A DNA stretch of 16,793 nucleotides from GCA-002780795 sp964545385 (GTDB taxonomy: Bacteria; Patescibacteriota; Microgenomatia; UBA1406; GWC2-37-13), in NCBI GenBank assembly GCA_964545385.1, contig CAZJFG010000013.1:1-16793 (forward strand). The letters run 5' to 3'. The notes under the pieces are model-generated. The model searched no databases and was not told where the DNA came from. It worked only from the letters and a program-made list of their open reading frames with translations. This document shows positions 1 through 7,842 of the stretch, piece after piece; the stretch's first letter is position 1; each line of letters starts with the position of its first letter. Both the position numbers and the translations under genes were made by a program.

Positions 1-510
1 TATTTTCTTATTAATATTGCGCCTTACAGAATGAAACGGCTTATGGCATTTTTTAACCCAGATCTTGATCCTTTGGGAATTACCTACCACCTAAATCAGA
101 TACTTATCTCGCTTGCCCGTGGTGGACTTTTCGGAGTGGGATTCAGTGCGTCAAAACAAAAATATTTATTTTTGCCAGAAGCTCATACCGATTCGATTTT
201 TGCTATCATCGCCGAAGAGATTGGATTTTTAGGCAGCGTGATACTGATAATTAGTTTATTTATTTTTTTGTATAAAATCTATCAAGTTATGGTGCATGCA
301 CCCGATCGTTATGGCCAGTTGCTTGCTGCCGGTATATTCGCTTTTTTCAACCTCCAGATTCTGATTAATCTGGGCGGCATGGTCAATTTGATTCCTTTGA
401 CAGGAACACCTCTTCCTTTTATTTCCTATGGCGGATCAAATCTTTTAGTTTCATTTGCTTTGATGGGTATATTGATTAACATCTATAGAAAGTCTAAAAT
501 AATAATCTAA
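1..510 (+). CDS. ftsW: FtsW, septal peptidoglycan glycosyltransferase (SEDS), 3' fragment
   Basis: C-terminal part of a SEDS-family lipid II polymerase that acts with a class B PBP at the division septum. The frame is open from the first base, so the gene starts outside the window; the Met codon at 31 lies inside the family motif APYRMKR and is not the start. Visible family motifs are the loop with DPLG and YHLNQ, then GGLFGVGFS, then LPEAHTDSIFAIIAEEIGF, whose Asp is in the position of the catalytic/essential SEDS aspartate. The end carries TGTPLPFISYGGSNLL. Three hydrophobic segments follow the TDS motif, and the protein ends in a short basic tail. It sits 2 bases upstream of murG as in dcw clusters, which favours FtsW over RodA. 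Identity is secure; length and N-terminus are unknown. Confidence 0.93.
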   Translation, partial: YFLINIAPYRMKRLMAFFNPDLDPLGITYHLNQILISLARGGLFGVGFSASKQKYLFLPEAHTDSIFAIIAEEIGFLGSVILIISLFIFLYKIYQVMVHAPDRYGQLLAAGIFAFFNLQILINLGGMVNLIPLTGTPLPFISYGGSNLLVSFALMGILINIYRKSKIII

Positions 511-512
511 AG

Positions 513-1613
513 ATGAAAATACTTGTCACCGGCGGCCATATCATGCCTGCTTTGGCTCTTATCGACACGCTGATCACTAAAAAAAACATTGAGATTGTAT
601 TTGTGGGTAGAAAATACAATCTTGCGAGCGAACAGAGTTTCTCTCTTGAATTTCAAGAAATAGAGAAAAGGAAGATTAAATTTATCCCTTTGGTGACAGG
701 CCGCTTTAAAAAAGAAATAAGCTTGAGCGCTCTCAAAAACTTTTTTCAGATTTTTCTCGGGTTTTTTAAAGCTCGAAAAATAGTCAAAATGGAAAAACCG
801 GATTTGATTTTTTCTTTCGGCAGTTTTTTAGGTTTTCCGTTTGTCCTGGTTGGTTGGTTTATGAATGTTCCTGTTTTTATCCATGAACAAACATTGAATC
901 CCGGTTTTGCCAATAGATTTGGTAGTATTTTTGCCAGAAAAGTATTTGTTTCATTTCCCCAGGTAGCGAAATTTTTCAACAAAAATAAGGTGATTGTCAG
1001 TGGCAATCCAATAAGAAAGGAAGTGTTTGAAGTAAAGCCTGATTCATTTAAAATCGAAAAAAAATTTCCTGTTATTTATGTGACCGGTGGATCACTTGGA
1101 TCCCATAGCATAAACAAACATCTGATGGAAATTTTGCCCGAGCTTCTTAAAAAAAATATAGTTATTCACCAGGCGGGTAATGTCAAGGAATATAATGATT
1201 TTGAAAAGCTGATTGAATTGAAAAACAATTTACCAAAAGAATTGCGCCAAAGGTACTTCTTAAAGGAACATGTTTATTCATCTGATATAGGATATATATA
1301 TCACTTGGCCGATCTGGTAGTCGGCCGCTCGGGAGCAAACACTTTTTTTGAACTGATTGCTCTAAAAAAACCGGCTATTTTGATTCCTTTACCTTGGTCG
1401 GCCAATCAAGAACAGCAAAAACAAGCTGAGCTTTTTGCTTCAGCCGGTTTTGGCGAAATCTTTTCCCAGTTTGACTCAAGCGGGAAATTACTTGGTCTTA
1501 TTAATAAAATGTTAACAGAACTGGATAGATATAAGGATAAATTTACTAATTTACACGCTTTGTATAAAAAAGATGCGGTTGAAACGATTTGTTACCATAT
1601 CGAAAAACGGTAA
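513..1613 (+). CDS. murG: MurG, UDP-GlcNAc:undecaprenyl-PP-MurNAc-pentapeptide GlcNAc transferase
   Basis: Transfers GlcNAc from UDP-GlcNAc to lipid I to make lipid II on the inner face of the membrane. The 366-residue length is normal for the family. The N-terminal acceptor domain starts with MKILVTGGHIMPALAL. The second glycine loop is VTGGSLGSHSIN (about residues 190-201), and the donor-binding signature is ADLVVGRSGANTFFELIALKKPAILIPLP followed by NQEQQKQAE. The first glycine loop is shorter than the usual GGGTGGH, keeping only TGGH; this variant I associate with CPR MurG. The ATG lies 2 bases after the ftsW stop and no strong Shine-Dalgarno is visible, so translation is probably coupled. 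The end overlaps ftsQ by 41 bases. No murC, murB or ddl lies between murG and ftsQ here. Confidence 0.95.
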   Translation: MKILVTGGHIMPALALIDTLITKKNIEIVFVGRKYNLASEQSFSLEFQEIEKRKIKFIPLVTGRFKKEISLSALKNFFQIFLGFFKARKIVKMEKPDLIFSFGSFLGFPFVLVGWFMNVPVFIHEQTLNPGFANRFGSIFARKVFVSFPQVAKFFNKNKVIVSGNPIRKEVFEVKPDSFKIEKKFPVIYVTGGSLGSHSINKHLMEILPELLKKNIVIHQAGNVKEYNDFEKLIELKNNLPKELRQRYFLKEHVYSSDIGYIYHLADLVVGRSGANTFFELIALKKPAILIPLPWSANQEQQKQAELFASAGFGEIFSQFDSSGKLLGLINKMLTELDRYKDKFTNLHALYKKDAVETICYHIEKR

Positions 1614-2298
1614 AAAAAAACTCGTTTTTTTTTTGTTGTTTCTATTCTTTTTTTTAGGTCTTTTTTTGTTGGTAAAATCTTTTTATATTAAGGAAATAGT
1701 TTTGATAAGCAGTGACCCAAAGGTGAGACTGATCGGCATTTCAGGTTTAAAAAATACAAATATTCTGTTTTTAAACAGCAGTCAGGTTGAAAAAGAGATT
1801 ATTGAAAAAAATCCTTATGTTTATTCAATCGAGATCATAAAAAAATATCCGAGCAAACTAATACTTGAAGTGATCATGGACAGTGCTTTGGCTATGATAA
1901 AATGCGATAGCGGTTATTTTTTAGTTTCGGAAAAAGGAAAAATCATTAAAAAACAAAAACAGGTAGAAAAACATTTACCCCAAATCAACTACTATCAAAA
2001 AGTATATTTTGTCAACTATCAGGCCGGCCAAACAATCGAATATCAAGAAATAATCTCGGTGCTAAAGCTCTTGAAAGAAATGAAGGGTATTGGTATGGAA
2101 GTTGTTTCAGTTGATATTATCGGAACTCATATGGTAGCATTTAATTTAGAAGAAAAACAAATTTTTTTTTCACTGGAAAAAGATTTATTTGACCAAGAAT
2201 ATCAGCTGGAAACTATAGTTCACCAGTTTAAGATTGAGGGAAAAGAATTTACAAGTCTTGATCTTAGATTTAATAAGCCGGTGATTAAACTAAAATAA
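1573..2298 (+). CDS. ftsQ: FtsQ/DivIB, divisome protein with POTRA domain
   Basis: Single-pass membrane protein linking cytoplasmic and periplasmic/extracellular divisome parts (with FtsB/FtsL in other bacteria). The 241 residues comprise a short basic cytoplasmic N-terminus (MRLKRFVTISKNGKKK), a very hydrophobic segment at about 17-36, and a POTRA-like domain from about 38 (YIKEIVLISSDPKVRLIGISGL, then ILFLNSSQVEKEIIEKNPYV, then KKYPSKLILEVIM). A FtsQ beta domain with VSEKGKIIKKQ follows. The start lies inside murG (41-base overlap); no later Met precedes the membrane segment and the frame runs cleanly through A9 and T10 runs, so I keep this ATG. Position between murG and ftsA supports the call. 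Sequence identity in this family is always low, so the assignment rests on architecture and context. Confidence 0.88.
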   Translation: MRLKRFVTISKNGKKKLVFFLLFLFFFLGLFLLVKSFYIKEIVLISSDPKVRLIGISGLKNTNILFLNSSQVEKEIIEKNPYVYSIEIIKKYPSKLILEVIMDSALAMIKCDSGYFLVSEKGKIIKKQKQVEKHLPQINYYQKVYFVNYQAGQTIEYQEIISVLKLLKEMKGIGMEVVSVDIIGTHMVAFNLEEKQIFFSLEKDLFDQEYQLETIVHQFKIEGKEFTSLDLRFNKPVIKLK

Positions 2299-2299
2299 T

Positions 2300-3556
2300 A
2301 TGGCATCACAAACCGTATGTGGCATTGATATTGGTAGCTCAAAAATCTCGACAATCTGTGCGGTCGAGTCTAAAGATGACGAAGAACTTCGCGTAATCGG
2401 TTATAATCAGACAGTATCAAAAGGCGTAAAAAAAGGGCTTATTGTCGATATTGACCAGGCTACTTTGGCGATTGAGGAAAGCGTCGAAAAGGCGGAGCGG
2501 ATGAGCGGCCATAAAATAAATCAAGCTTTTGTTTCAGTCGGAGGCCCTCATATAAGCTCTTTTAATTCACATGGAATAGTGGCTGTTGCCAATCCGCAAA
2601 CTGAGATTACCGATGAGGATATTTTGAGAGTAATTGATGCGGCCCGTGCCATTTCCATTTCCTCAACTCGAGAGATAATTGAGGTTTTGCCTCGTGATTA
2701 TATTGTCGATGGACAGCCGGGTATAAAAAATCCTATCGGTATGAGCGGAGTACGGCTTGAGGTGGATACTCACATTATCACTGCTTCCCAGACCAATATG
2801 AAAAATATAAACAGAAGTTTGAATGATCTTGGAATTGAAAATCTGGGGTTTATTTATTCGGGATTGGCATCTGCTGAGGCTGTTTTGACAGACACAGAAA
2901 AAGAACTTGGTGTTGTTTTGGTTGACATTGGCGGTGGTAAAACAGATCTTTGCATCTATGTTGAAGGAGCCCTTGCACATTCCAGCTCTTTGCCTGTTGG
3001 AGCCAAAAACATCACAAACGATATTGCGGTCGGACTGCGGATTTCTCTTGATTCGGCAGAAAAAGTAAAACTTTTTTTAAGTAATTTGGACAAAGCAAAG
3101 AAAAAAAATGACGAGGTAAATATCTCAAGTCTTAATTTATCCGAAGATTTAAGTGTAATTTCTTTAAAAACATTGGTTGATGGTATTATGGCACCGCGAC
3201 TGGAGGAAATTTACAAATTAATTTTCGAAGAGATTGAAAAATCGGGATTTGGAACAAACGTACCTTCCGGTCTTGTAATAACAGGTGGTGGTGCCTTGAC
3301 CGTTGGTATGGTTGATATCGGAAAAAGAGTCTTGGGTCTTCCTATTCGAATCGGCACTCCCGAGTCGGTAACAGGTCTTGTCGATGAGATTTTATCCCCC
3401 CCTTTTGCCTCGGCGATCGGTTTGATTTTATACGGAAAAAAGAATACAATGTCCGCAGAAACCAGTTTTAAAAACTTTAATAAAATTTTGAAGGATTTTT
3501 CGATTAATAGTTCTTTCTCAAAGGTAAAAAGTTTTTTCAAGCAGTTTATCCCATGA
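2300..3556 (+). CDS. ftsA: FtsA, actin-like membrane tether for FtsZ
   Basis: ATP-binding actin-fold protein that anchors FtsZ filaments to the membrane and recruits later divisome proteins. At 418 residues it is full length. Visible motifs: CGIDIGSSKISTICAV near the N-terminus (phosphate 1), VVLVDIGGGKTDLCIY at about 205-220 (phosphate 2), and LVITGGGALT at about 325-334 (adenosine motif). The segment between about 85 and 165 matches the FtsA-specific 1C region, including VSVGGPHI just before it. The last residues (FSKVKSFFKQFIP) form a plausible amphipathic membrane-targeting helix. The ATG lies 1 base after the ftsQ stop and the gene is followed after 1 base by ftsZ, so all are likely on one transcript. 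It ends with TGA. Confidence 0.97.
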   Translation: MASQTVCGIDIGSSKISTICAVESKDDEELRVIGYNQTVSKGVKKGLIVDIDQATLAIEESVEKAERMSGHKINQAFVSVGGPHISSFNSHGIVAVANPQTEITDEDILRVIDAARAISISSTREIIEVLPRDYIVDGQPGIKNPIGMSGVRLEVDTHIITASQTNMKNINRSLNDLGIENLGFIYSGLASAEAVLTDTEKELGVVLVDIGGGKTDLCIYVEGALAHSSSLPVGAKNITNDIAVGLRISLDSAEKVKLFLSNLDKAKKKNDEVNISSLNLSEDLSVISLKTLVDGIMAPRLEEIYKLIFEEIEKSGFGTNVPSGLVITGGGALTVGMVDIGKRVLGLPIRIGTPESVTGLVDEILSPPFASAIGLILYGKKNTMSAETSFKNFNKILKDFSINSSFSKVKSFFKQFIP

Positions 3557-3557
3557 T

Positions 3558-4679
3558 ATGTTAATCAAACCTAAAGCCGGACAAGCAGCAAGGATTAAGG
3601 TAGTTGGTATTGGCGGCGGTGGGGGCAATGCCATTTCTTCAATGATTAAAGAAGGCGGAATAACCGGTGTCGATTTTGTAGTAGTGAACACCGATGCCCA
3701 GGCGCTTCTTCATAACAAAGCAACTATAAAAATTCAGATTGGTGAACAATTAACAAAAGGTTTGGGATCGGGAGGTGATCCGGAGATTGGTTTTCAGGCA
3801 GCCGAAGAATCGAAAGAAAGAATAAAAGAAGAACTGACCGGCGCTGACATGATTTTTATCACCTGTGGTGAAGGTGGCGGGACAGGTACAGGCGCTTCAC
3901 CGATTGTTGCCGATATTGCCCGGGAAATTGGCGCTTTAACCGTTGCTGTTGTGACCAAGCCTTTTGATTTTGAGGGGACTAAAAGAAAGCTCAATGCCGA
4001 TGAAGGAATTGCCAAACTTAAAGATAAGGTTGATACCATGATCGTTGTTCCTAATCAAAAAATTCTTCAGATTGTCGATAAAAAAACTCCTATCCTTGAG
4101 GCTTTTGAAAAAATAAACTCGGTTTTACACCAAGGGGTCAAAGGAATAGCCGAGCTTATTACAACGCCGGGATTGATTAATGTCGACTTTGCCGACGTAA
4201 AGTCTATCATGAGCAATGCTGGTACAGCTCTTCTTGGTATGGGTTTGGGTAGTGGGGATAAACGGGCGATTGCCGCTATCAGACAAGCGATTTCCTCTCC
4301 GCTTTTGGATGTTTCAATCGATGGTGCGCGGGGTATTTTGTTCAATGTTGTTGGTGGACCTGACATGACCATGATGGAAGTAGACGAGGCAGCCTCAATT
4401 ATTGCAAAAACCGTTGATCCTAATGCTGATATCATTTTTGGTGCTGTAATTGACGAGAAAATGATGGATCAGGTGAAAGTGACATTGATCGCGACAAAAT
4501 TTGAAAACTCACGACTGAGGCCCTTCAAATTTAAACCAGAAAAGACAATCGAAGATGCGGAAAGAGAGAGGAAAACCGCTGAAAAAAAAGAAGCTAATCT
4601 TGAAGAAGATATCTCAGACGAGGAAATGTTTTCCGAAGACTCCGAACTCGATGTCCCCGCTTTCCTAAGGAAGAAGTGA
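3558..4679 (+). CDS. ftsZ: FtsZ, tubulin-like GTPase of the division ring
   Basis: Polymerises with GTP into the Z-ring at midcell. The 373 residues show the N-terminal loop VVGIGGGGGNA (about 15-25), NTDAQAL, the tubulin signature GEGGGTGTGASPIVA (104-118, with Glu and Ser at positions that are often Met and Ala), and the T7 synergy loop NVDFADVKSIM, which supplies the catalytic Asp to the next subunit. A short, charged, acidic linker of about 40 residues follows the core, then the conserved C-terminal peptide LDVPAFLRKK that binds FtsA. The start ATG is 1 base after ftsA's TGA, suggesting translational coupling. It is the last gene of the division cluster here; the next gene, ileS, has its own promoter. 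Confidence 0.98.
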   Translation: MLIKPKAGQAARIKVVGIGGGGGNAISSMIKEGGITGVDFVVVNTDAQALLHNKATIKIQIGEQLTKGLGSGGDPEIGFQAAEESKERIKEELTGADMIFITCGEGGGTGTGASPIVADIAREIGALTVAVVTKPFDFEGTKRKLNADEGIAKLKDKVDTMIVVPNQKILQIVDKKTPILEAFEKINSVLHQGVKGIAELITTPGLINVDFADVKSIMSNAGTALLGMGLGSGDKRAIAAIRQAISSPLLDVSIDGARGILFNVVGGPDMTMMEVDEAASIIAKTVDPNADIIFGAVIDEKMMDQVKVTLIATKFENSRLRPFKFKPEKTIEDAERERKTAEKKEANLEEDISDEEMFSEDSELDVPAFLRKK

Positions 4680-4822
4680 ATTCTTAATCTGCGCCTAAGT
4701 TGCTTCTTCTTTTTTCATTAAATATCGGACTGGAAAATTTTCAAGCTAAATTGAAGATAAATAATTATTGGGTGTAGTCTGACAACGGTTAAATAGAGAG
4801 TTCGGCAGTGTCAAAATATGGC

Positions 4823-4850
4823 TTTTCCTTCATAAAAAATAAAGTATAAT
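4823..4850 (+). promoter_or_regulatory. Predicted ileS promoter, leaderless
   Basis: A perfect -10 hexamer TATAAT lies at 4845-4850, with a weak TTTTCC (4823-4828) as possible -35 and a 16-base spacer. The ileS ATG starts 8 bases after the hexamer, where transcription should begin, so the message would have essentially no 5' leader and no room for a Shine-Dalgarno or T-box. The 178-base gap from 4680 otherwise shows nothing I can name. Confidence 0.55.
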
Positions 4851-4857
4851 AAATCCT

Positions 4858-7842
4858 ATGTTTAAACCGGTTGATGGAACAATAAATTTTGTGGCGATGG
4901 AAAAAAAATGGCTTGCTGATTGGCAGAAGAATGGCATAATCGACAAATATCTAAAAAAAAATTTAAAATCAAAAGAAACTTTTTCATATTTGGATGGACC
5001 GATTACAGCTAACAATCCAATGGGTGTTCATCATGCTTGGGGCCGGACTTACAAAGATCTTTTTCCCAAATTCAACAACCTGCTTGGAAAAAAGCAACGT
5101 TTTCAGAATGGTTTTGACTGTCAAGGGCTCTGGGTGGAAGTTGAAGTTGAAAAAGAGTTGGGTCTCCGTACAAAAAAAGATATTGAGAACCTTATTCCAG
5201 GTGATAAAAAATCATCGATTGCCAAGTTTGTAGACCTTTGCAAAAAACGTGTTTTAAAATTTTCTGCCATTCAGACGGAACAATCAAAGCGTCTTGGCTA
5301 CTTTGCCGACTGGGAACATTCGTATTTTACGATGGATGATGAAAATAATTATATGATCTGGCATTTTTTGAAAACCTGTCATGAACATGGTTGGATTTAC
5401 AAAGGTCGGGAATCTGTTCCTTGGTGCCCGCGCTGCGAAACTGCTATCTCCCAACATGAAATGTTGACAGAAGACTATAAAGAAATCGTTCATGAGTCGA
5501 TCATCATGAAACTTAAAATTCAAGACCCAAAGTTTAAAACTGACGGTACCCAATATTTATTGGTTTGGACTACGACACCTTGGACAATTCCGGCCAATAT
5601 CGCTGTTGCGGTTGATGAAAAAATCGATTATTGTTTGGTGTGCGGTCAGACAGGCGATAAATTTTGGGTGGCAAAAGATCTGGTTGAAGTGGTTTTTAAC
5701 GGCCAATATAACAGTATTATTAAAACAGTAAAAGGAAAAGAACTAGTGGGGATGAAATATCAGGGGGCTTTTGACAATTTACCTGCCGTAGCCGAGGTTG
5801 CCAAGAGAAATCCAAAAAACTTTCATACGATAGTAGCAACAGATAAAAATATTATGCCCATTTCTACTACAGAAGGGACAGGATTAGTTCACACGGCGGT
5901 TTCGGCCGGAACAGAAGACTTTAAACTCGGTAAAAAATTAGGCCTTCCGATGATTCCGGTCATTGCAGACAACGCCGATTATCTGCCCGGTCTTGGAGAG
6001 TTTTCTGGAAAAAATGCAAAAAAACATCCTCGCTTGATTTTAGATTTCATGGAAAAAAATAATTTCGCTTTTAAAATTTATAATTATAAACACCGTTATC
6101 CGGCTTGCTGGCGTTGTAAGACCGAACTTGTTTGGAAGGTCGCGGATGAATGGTATATTGCAATGGATTCCCCATCGCAAATTGAAAATTCAAAATTAAA
6201 AATTAAAAATTTGACTTTGCGACAACGAATGATTAAAGTGGCAAAGTCCATAAAATGGATACCTCAGTTTGGACTGGATCGGGAACTGGATTGGTTAAAA
6301 AATATGCACGACTGGCTTATCTCGAAAAAAAACCGTTACTGGGGATTGGCCCTGCCGATTTACGAATGTAAAAAATGCGGTAACTTTGATGTGATCGGTT
6401 CGTATGAAGAGTTAAAAGAAAGAGCGGTTTCCGGTTTTAAAAAATTTGATGGACACTCACCCCATAAGCCGTATATTGACGAAGTGGAAATAAGATGTTC
6501 AAAATGTCACGCAGAGGTTCGACGAGTTGACGATGTTGGTAATCCATGGCTTGATGCAGGAATCGTCCCATATTCGACTATTACCGAAAATAATCAAGGC
6601 AGACCACTTTATTTACTTGATAGAAAGAAATGGCAACAATGGTTTCCGGTTGATCTTATCATGGAGTCTTTTCCTGGCCAGTTCAAAAACTGGTTTTATG
6701 CGCAGATTGCCATGTCGACGGTTTTGGAAGGTAAAAAACCATTTAAAACAATTATTGGCTATGCCACGCTTACCGGAGAAGACGGTAGGCCAATGCATAA
6801 AAGCTGGGGGAATATGATCCGCTTTGACGAAGGTGCTGATCGCATCGGTGTTGATGTTATGCGCTGGATGTTTTGCAAGCAGGATATGACAGAAAATCTA
6901 CTTTTTGGTTACAAGAAGGCGGATCAGGTAAGACGCCAGTTCTATTTAATGCTTTGGAACGTGTATAAATTTTTTGTTGAATATATTAACTTGGATAAAG
7001 TGTCAATCAGTCAACATAATTTTTTTTCGCAAGATAGTCTGACTACATTGAACGTTTTAGATCAATGGATATTTACCAGATTTGTTTGGCTAACGGATTT
7101 TGTTAAGGAAAAGCTATTGGATTACAATGTCAAAGCTGCAGCGAGTGAAATAGAAAACTTTGTTTCGGACTTTTCGACTTGGTATATCAGAAGGAGCCGG
7201 GATCGGGTTTGGGTCAACAGCCAAAATAAAGAAGATAAAAAGAGTTTTTACCAGACGACTTATGGAATACTGGTCAATCTTTCGATCATACTTTCGCCGT
7301 TTCTACCCTTTATCAGTGAAGAAATTTATACAAACCTTACAGGCAATGAGTCGGTCCATTTGGAAAAATGGCCTGATATAAGTTCAAAATTCAAAATTCA
7401 AAATTCAAAATTGCTTGAAGAGATGAAAAAAGTTCGTGAGATTGTTGAAGTAGGACATCGTGTTCGTAAGGAGTTGAAGATAAAAGTCCGCCAGCCTCTA
7501 TCGTCGGTCGAAATTAAGCTGGCAGCAAACTTTGATGAGAAGCTGAAAAACCTGATTGCGGCCGAACTGAACGTAAAAAAAGTTATTTTGGATGTAAATA
7601 AAAAAACAGAAGGAATAAAAGTCAAATATGACGTAAAATTGACAGATAGTCTGATAAAAGAGGGTGAGGTTCGAAACCTGATCCGTCAGATTCAGGAAGA
7701 AAGAAAGAAACTGGCAGCAAGACCAGATCAAAAAATAACTTTGACCCTGCCTGGCGCTTTTAAGGAATTTGAGAATCAGATAGGAAAAAAAGTCATTGCA
7801 AAAAAAATTAACTATGGATCTTGCCTGAAAGTTGAACTATGA
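4858..7842 (+). CDS. ileS: Isoleucyl-tRNA synthetase
   Basis: Charges tRNA-Ile and edits mischarged valine. The 994-residue class I synthetase has its first signature as NNPMGVHHAWGRT (HHAW in place of HIGH) near residue 52. The CP1 editing domain contains TTTPWTIPANIAVAV and GTGLVHTAVSAGTEDF. Cysteine pairs CPRC, CWRC, CKKC and CSKC look like zinc knuckles. The second signature, DGRPMHKSWGN, stands in place of KMSKS and keeps the catalytic Lys-Ser. A C-terminal anticodon-binding domain follows. This signature pair belongs to a known variant IleRS clade rather than the E. coli type. Two low-complexity stretches (IENSKLKIKN and SKFKIQNSK) are encoded by 7-bp repeats and look like tolerated insertions. 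The first ATG matches the family N-terminus. The stop overlaps the next gene as ATGA. Confidence 0.96.
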   Translation: MFKPVDGTINFVAMEKKWLADWQKNGIIDKYLKKNLKSKETFSYLDGPITANNPMGVHHAWGRTYKDLFPKFNNLLGKKQRFQNGFDCQGLWVEVEVEKELGLRTKKDIENLIPGDKKSSIAKFVDLCKKRVLKFSAIQTEQSKRLGYFADWEHSYFTMDDENNYMIWHFLKTCHEHGWIYKGRESVPWCPRCETAISQHEMLTEDYKEIVHESIIMKLKIQDPKFKTDGTQYLLVWTTTPWTIPANIAVAVDEKIDYCLVCGQTGDKFWVAKDLVEVVFNGQYNSIIKTVKGKELVGMKYQGAFDNLPAVAEVAKRNPKNFHTIVATDKNIMPISTTEGTGLVHTAVSAGTEDFKLGKKLGLPMIPVIADNADYLPGLGEFSGKNAKKHPRLILDFMEKNNFAFKIYNYKHRYPACWRCKTELVWKVADEWYIAMDSPSQIENSKLKIKNLTLRQRMIKVAKSIKWIPQFGLDRELDWLKNMHDWLISKKNRYWGLALPIYECKKCGNFDVIGSYEELKERAVSGFKKFDGHSPHKPYIDEVEIRCSKCHAEVRRVDDVGNPWLDAGIVPYSTITENNQGRPLYLLDRKKWQQWFPVDLIMESFPGQFKNWFYAQIAMSTVLEGKKPFKTIIGYATLTGEDGRPMHKSWGNMIRFDEGADRIGVDVMRWMFCKQDMTENLLFGYKKADQVRRQFYLMLWNVYKFFVEYINLDKVSISQHNFFSQDSLTTLNVLDQWIFTRFVWLTDFVKEKLLDYNVKAAASEIENFVSDFSTWYIRRSRDRVWVNSQNKEDKKSFYQTTYGILVNLSIILSPFLPFISEEIYTNLTGNESVHLEKWPDISSKFKIQNSKLLEEMKKVREIVEVGHRVRKELKIKVRQPLSSVEIKLAANFDEKLKNLIAAELNVKKVILDVNKKTEGIKVKYDVKLTDSLIKEGEVRNLIRQIQEERKKLAARPDQKITLTLPGAFKEFENQIGKKVIAKKINYGSCLKVEL
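5512..5539 (+). repeat. Degenerate 7-bp-period repeat inside ileS
   Basis: Four 7-base units (CTTAAAA, TTCAAGA, CCCAAAG, TTTAAAA) in the ileS editing-domain region encode KLKIQDPKFK. It resembles a decayed copy of the purer arrays at 6179-6213 and 7383-7410, but divergence makes coincidence possible. Confidence 0.35.
6179..6213 (+). repeat. 7-bp tandem repeat (AAATTnA type) inside ileS
   Basis: Five contiguous units: AAATTGA, AAATTCA, AAATTAA, AAATTAA, AAATTTG. They are in frame-compatible position and encode IENSKLKIKNL between the SPSQ and TLRQRM segments of IleRS. Since 35 bases are not a multiple of three, surrounding bases complete the codons. Confidence 0.8.
7383..7410 (+). repeat. 7-bp tandem repeat (TTCAAAA) inside ileS
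   Basis: Four perfect TTCAAAA units followed by a partial TTG, encoding SKFKIQNSK at the start of the C-terminal part of IleRS, between the anticodon-binding helices and KKVREIVEVGH. Same family as the 6179 array in a shifted register. Confidence 0.85.

Noticed and set aside
3211..4435. Long minus-strand open frames opposite ftsA and ftsZ
   Set aside because: They mirror highly conserved plus-strand codons, have no family-like sequence and lack promoters; shadows.
3554..4679. Alternative genetic code with TGA as Gly
   Set aside because: ftsA, ftsZ and ileS end naturally at TGA right after their family C-termini.
4667..4713. Possible intrinsic terminator after ftsZ (AAGGAAGAAG pairing with CTTCTTCTTT, then TTTC)
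   Set aside because: The stem starts inside the ftsZ coding end, is GC-poor with a 26-base loop, and the T run is used up in the stem; too weak to call.
4680..4857. T-box or other riboswitch upstream of ileS
   Set aside because: The promoter sits immediately at the start codon, leaving no leader, and no T-box motif or specifier stem is visible.
7383..7410. CRISPR-like or IS-end interpretation of the short repeats
   Set aside because: Units are 7 bp and contiguous, with no spacers, and no transposase or target duplication is seen.
4994..7731. Several 60-100 codon frames in other frames of ileS
   Set aside because: ileS is fully supported over the whole stretch and these show no recognisable domain.
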